NCBI GenBank assembly: GCA_028281025.1
Contig: JANQKR010000043.1
Coordinates: 62,001-126,000, forward strand
Origin: Croceivirga sp.
Lineage (GTDB): Bacteria; Bacteroidota; Bacteroidia; Flavobacteriales; Flavobacteriaceae
DNA length: 64,000 bases
Direction of reading: 5' to 3'
The notes under the pieces are model-generated. The model made no database searches. It worked only from the letters and a program-made list of their open reading frames with translations, and was not told where the DNA came from. Below are positions 60,998 to 64,000 of this stretch, in pieces (the first letter of the stretch is position 1; each line of letters begins with the position of its first letter). The position numbers were made by a program, and so were the translations under genes.

Positions 60998-62542
60998 TTA
61001 TCTGGTTAGGGTCAAGGCTTTGTCCCTAATGATTTCCGCCACTGGCCTATTTTGAAGGTGACTTTCCAACCAGGATAGAATATCCAGATAAAGGAAAGCC
61101 CTTTTCTCATAGGGGTGGTCTTCATATTTTTTCAATTCGTTGTACAGTTTTTGAAATTCCCCTTTGAGCTCTGTGGGGTAAATATCCCCCAAACTCCTTA
61201 AGAACTTGATCATTTCATGCTGAACGGCATGTAAATCGTTCATTTTCAGCAAGAATTTATAAGTGCTCTTAAGCTGTACCTCCAGATGATAGTCCATTCC
61301 CGCCTCATAATGGGCAACCAAACTAAGTACCCGGGCAAAGCACATGAGGTCCTCACGCATTTTAAGCTGCTTGTTGTTGATGATTTTCTTAAGATAGGCG
61401 ATGCAATTTTTATGATCGCCACAACCAAAGTACAAACAGGCTATTTTGTAATATAACAGCATGATATGGTGTTGGTCTATTCGATCGCTGTGCTTCTTGA
61501 TACCATACTCGATAATATTCACCAGGTACAGGCCCTTGTCAAAGGTTCCCTCCAAAAAGTGAAGGTTTAATTTACTGCTGTTCAGATAGAGGAAGGAAAG
61601 GGAGGCAATATTGTCATTTTTTGGAAAATGATCATTGGAGACTATCCTTTCCAATTGCTGTAGGGTTTCCCGAAACTGGGAACTGTACTTCACAAAAAAC
61701 AAGGATTCCAAAAGGTAATGGTTACCCTTGAGATAAAACACGGGATTCAAATAAATCATTTCCTCATTTTCGTGGAACAGATCTACCCATTTACTGGAAT
61801 ATCTATAGGCGGAAAGGAAATCTTGGGTCAATAAACTGTACCACAGATGTGCTTTATACAACCAAAGTTTCTCCCTAAAACCTAAATCATCCAAGGTATA
61901 AGCGGGCAAATTGGCCTCAAAATAATCCTTAACGTCCCTTAAATCATCATCATTTCTAACATAACCCACCTTAAGCATTTTTCCATATAACTGGAGGGAC
62001 AGATTGGATAGTTTACTGGTCATAAGATTATGTTCCGAAAGTGTTTTGGCCTGGCTGGCCAGTTCCTCTGCCCTATCCGGTATACTACGGGTTATGTATT
62101 GGGTTTCAATTATTTTTTCGAGCTCAACAATTTCGTAGGCCACATTTTTCTCCTGATTCTCAATGGCCATGGTTTTGGCCTTGTCCAAAAGTTTTAAGCT
62201 CTGCTTGTAAAGTCCCTTTTGGTACAAAATGGTGGCAAAATCAAGTTGCTCCCTAATCTGTACCCTAATATTTTGATTCACAGGGTTTAATCGGAGGCTT
62301 ATCAGGATTTGTTTATAGAGGTGTGCTTTAAGATTGGATAACTGTGCTTTTTTCACAATACCGCTGGAAAGGATCTGTGCCTCATCATACGAACGCAGTT
62401 TATCCAATAAATTGAACAATGCCAGAAATTTCGCATCCGTGTTTACCCCCAACCTACCCACATACAATTTAAATTGTCTTTTTTCTGACTTTGATAGGGA
62501 TTTGACCAAAACAAACAGACTGTCCTTGGGGGTGCTAACCAT
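60998..62542 (-). CDS. Conserved helical protein of unknown function (514 aa)
   Basis: The large cytoplasmic protein has no signal peptide and appears to consist of TPR-like helix pairs: segments such as LYQKGLYKQSLKLLDKAKTMAIENQEKN and LFALFNLLDKL-type helices recur. The N-terminus SLSKSEKRQFKLYVGRL resembles a conserved flavobacterial family. Function unknown; likely a scaffold. It is divergent from leuA, sharing a 146-bp spacer, and is co-directional with the EamA gene. Confidence 0.65.
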   Translation of the reverse strand: MVSTPKDSLFVLVKSLSKSEKRQFKLYVGRLGVNTDAKFLALFNLLDKLRSYDEAQILSSGIVKKAQLSNLKAHLYKQILISLRLNPVNQNIRVQIREQLDFATILYQKGLYKQSLKLLDKAKTMAIENQEKNVAYEIVELEKIIETQYITRSIPDRAEELASQAKTLSEHNLMTSKLSNLSLQLYGKMLKVGYVRNDDDLRDVKDYFEANLPAYTLDDLGFREKLWLYKAHLWYSLLTQDFLSAYRYSSKWVDLFHENEEMIYLNPVFYLKGNHYLLESLFFVKYSSQFRETLQQLERIVSNDHFPKNDNIASLSFLYLNSSKLNLHFLEGTFDKGLYLVNIIEYGIKKHSDRIDQHHIMLLYYKIACLYFGCGDHKNCIAYLKKIINNKQLKMREDLMCFARVLSLVAHYEAGMDYHLEVQLKSTYKFLLKMNDLHAVQHEMIKFLRSLGDIYPTELKGEFQKLYNELKKYEDHPYEKRAFLYLDILSWLESHLQNRPVAEIIRDKALTLTR

Positions 62543-62688
62543 CGTAAAAAAATATAATTATACTACTGACTATCAAAATTTTATACTTAGCTCCGTGTGC
62601 TTCAACATTGTAACGCCAATGCTTTAAAAACAAGCTATGCCAAGGGTGTTTCTAACTTCGTAAAGATTAGGTAAAACCAACGATAGTC

Positions 62689-63861
62689 ATGGGTAAAGAT
62701 AAGGTACATATTTTTGACACCACACTTAGGGATGGCGAACAGGTGCCAGGCTGCAAATTGGACACCAAACAAAAATTGGTCATTGCAGAACGATTGGACG
62801 AACTTGGAGTGGATATTATTGAAGCGGGATTTCCCATATCGAGTCCCGGTGATTTCAATTCGGTCAGTGAAATTGCCAAATTGGTTAAAAACGCCACCGT
62901 ATGTGGACTTACCCGTTCCGTGAGGAAAGATATTGAAGTTGCTGCGGAAGCCATAAAATCTGCCAAGAAGCCCAGGATACATACGGGTATAGGTACCTCC
63001 GACTCCCACATTACCCATAAATTCAAGAGCAATCGGGAAGACATTTTGGAAAGGGCGGTAGCTGCAGTGAAGTATGCGAAAAGTTTTGTGGAGGATGTTG
63101 AGTTTTATGCGGAAGACGCCGGGAGAACGGACAATGACTATCTGGCAAGGGTCTGCGAAGCGGTCATCAAGGCCGGGGCCACTGTCCTGAACATTCCGGA
63201 CACCACAGGCTATTGCCTACCGGAAGAGTACGGTGCCAAAATGAAATATTTAAAGGAAAACGTAAAGGGCATTGAGAAGGCAATCCTTTCCTGTCATTGC
63301 CATAATGATCTGGGTTTGGCCACGGCCAATTCCATTTCCGGGGTAATCAATGGTGCGCGTCAAATTGAGTGTACCATCAACGGAATTGGGGAACGCGCTG
63401 GGAATACTTCATTAGAGGAAGTGGTAATGATCATGCGCCAACATCCGTATTTGAACCTGGACACCAACATCAACAGCAAATTATTGTACGATACCAGTCT
63501 AATGGTTTCCGATAAAATGGGTATGGTGGTGCAGCCGAACAAGGCCATAGTGGGCTCCAATGCTTTTGCGCACAGCTCGGGAATTCATCAGGATGGGGTC
63601 ATCAAAAACAGGGAAACCTATGAAATCATGGATCCCCATGATGTTGGGGTCAACGAATCCTCCATTGTCCTTACCGCAAGGAGCGGTAGGGCAGCTTTGG
63701 CCTACAGGGCCAAAAATGTAGGCTACGAGTTGACCAAGAACCAATTGGACGTGGTCTATGAAAATTTCTTGAAATTCGCCGATCGAAAAAAGGAAATCCT
63801 GGATACCGATATCCACAAAATTGTGGAAACCAGTAATATCAGTATTTCCACATTCACCTAA
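62689..63861 (+). CDS. leuA: 2-isopropylmalate synthase, short form
   Basis: The 390-residue protein is the catalytic part of 2-isopropylmalate synthase: [17 protein letters not shown] at the N-terminus with the metal-binding Asp, [12 protein letters not shown] in the middle and [15 protein letters not shown] near residue 290. It condenses acetyl-CoA with 2-oxoisovalerate in leucine synthesis. The C-terminal leucine-sensing domain (about 120 residues in long forms) is absent, so leucine feedback inhibition of this type is not expected. leuB follows after 71 bp. Citramalate or homocitrate synthase is less likely given leuB. Confidence 0.9.
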   Translation: MGKDKVHIFDTTLRDGEQVPGCKLDTKQKLVIAERLDELGVDIIEAGFPISSPGDFNSVSEIAKLVKNATVCGLTRSVRKDIEVAAEAIKSAKKPRIHTGIGTSDSHITHKFKSNREDILERAVAAVKYAKSFVEDVEFYAEDAGRTDNDYLARVCEAVIKAGATVLNIPDTTGYCLPEEYGAKMKYLKENVKGIEKAILSCHCHNDLGLATANSISGVINGARQIECTINGIGERAGNTSLEEVVMIMRQHPYLNLDTNINSKLLYDTSLMVSDKMGMVVQPNKAIVGSNAFAHSSGIHQDGVIKNRETYEIMDPHDVGVNESSIVLTARSGRAALAYRAKNVGYELTKNQLDVVYENFLKFADRKKEILDTDIHKIVETSNISISTFT

Positions 63862-63932
63862 TAAACACGGCCCATTGTTCCACAATACGGTACTTGATTT
63901 TATCTTCATTTGAAAAGTAAAGCGCCCCGTCC

Positions 63933-64000
63933 ATGAATTTGAATATCGCATTGTTACCCGGAGATGGAATAGGCCCGGAAGTATTGGAACAAGGGGTGAG
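63933..64000 (+). CDS. leuB: 3-isopropylmalate dehydrogenase, N-terminal fragment
   Basis: The frame starts at ATG 63933 and runs off the right edge. The 22 visible residues read MNLNIALLPGDGIGPEVLEQ and two more, matching the nucleotide-binding start of isopropylmalate dehydrogenases. It follows leuA, supporting leuA as the isopropylmalate synthase. The rest lies outside the window. Confidence 0.92.
   Translation, partial: MNLNIALLPGDGIGPEVLEQGV

Noticed and set aside
1-64000. CRISPR arrays, prophage, transposases, rRNA or tRNA genes
   Set aside because: No regularly spaced direct repeats, phage genes, transposase motifs or tRNA cloverleaf patterns were seen on either strand.

Overview
The window looks like a chromosomal segment of a Bacteroidota member, most likely a marine Flavobacteriaceae of the Muricauda/Flagellimonas type. 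Reasons: a PorP/SprF-type type IX secretion protein, GH127/GH26 carbohydrate genes, lipoprotein signals typical of the phylum, promoters of the TTG-N18-20-TAnnTTTG kind, weak Shine-Dalgarno sequences, and a short leuA followed by leuB. No rRNA, tRNA, CRISPR array, integrase or intact transposase was seen. All family names come from reading motifs by eye; no database search was run.

Layout. 1-5 kb: the tail of an unknown gene, a secreted purple-acid-phosphatase-like enzyme, a MarR-GNAT fusion, a frameshifted TIM-barrel epimerase-like gene, a DHFR/RibD-like reductase and a secreted esterase. 5.7-12 kb: an AraC regulator divergent from a tightly overlapping operon of PhyH dioxygenase, TIM-barrel isomerase, GH127 and GH13 lipoproteins, probably for uptake-independent breakdown of a glycoside. 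12-14.4 kb: NTF2-like, nucleotidyltransferase-like and DinB genes. 14.8-18.9 kb: a PD40 protein, a PorP/SprF protein carrying a C-terminal SPOR-like domain, and an orphan LuxR-type regulator with Glu at the phosphoacceptor site. 18.9-22.5 kb: housekeeping dnaK and sdaA.

22.6-54 kb is an accessory region. It is almost entirely on the + strand and made of short, mostly independent genes of recurring families: SRPBCC/AHSA1, VOC, DinB, DHFR-like, NTF2-like, AraC, HxlR, GNAT and small membrane proteins. Several share short upstream elements: a 27-29 bp motif found five times, a leader motif found four times and a duplicated promoter. Three regulator loci show clear operator repeats: ArsR-AHSA1, HxlR-mdaB-peroxiredoxin and HxlR-GATase1/F420-like reductase.

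54-64 kb returns to a conserved flavobacterial background: an outer-membrane protein pair, maltose-type acetyltransferase, DUF4468-like protein, panB, an RluA-type pseudouridine synthase, an EamA transporter, a conserved 514-residue cytosolic protein, leuA and the start of leuB. Within it, an AT-rich gene (57248-57838) sits between an intact NTF2-like gene and a decayed copy of that gene's 3' end.

Most promising leads: the PhyH/TIM/GH127/GH13 operon, the SPOR-tailed PorP protein with its neighbouring E57 regulator, the AT-rich SLATT-like membrane gene cluster, the operator arrays, and the duplicated 3' end around the 57 kb insertion. None of these is proven to be a new system from sequence alone.
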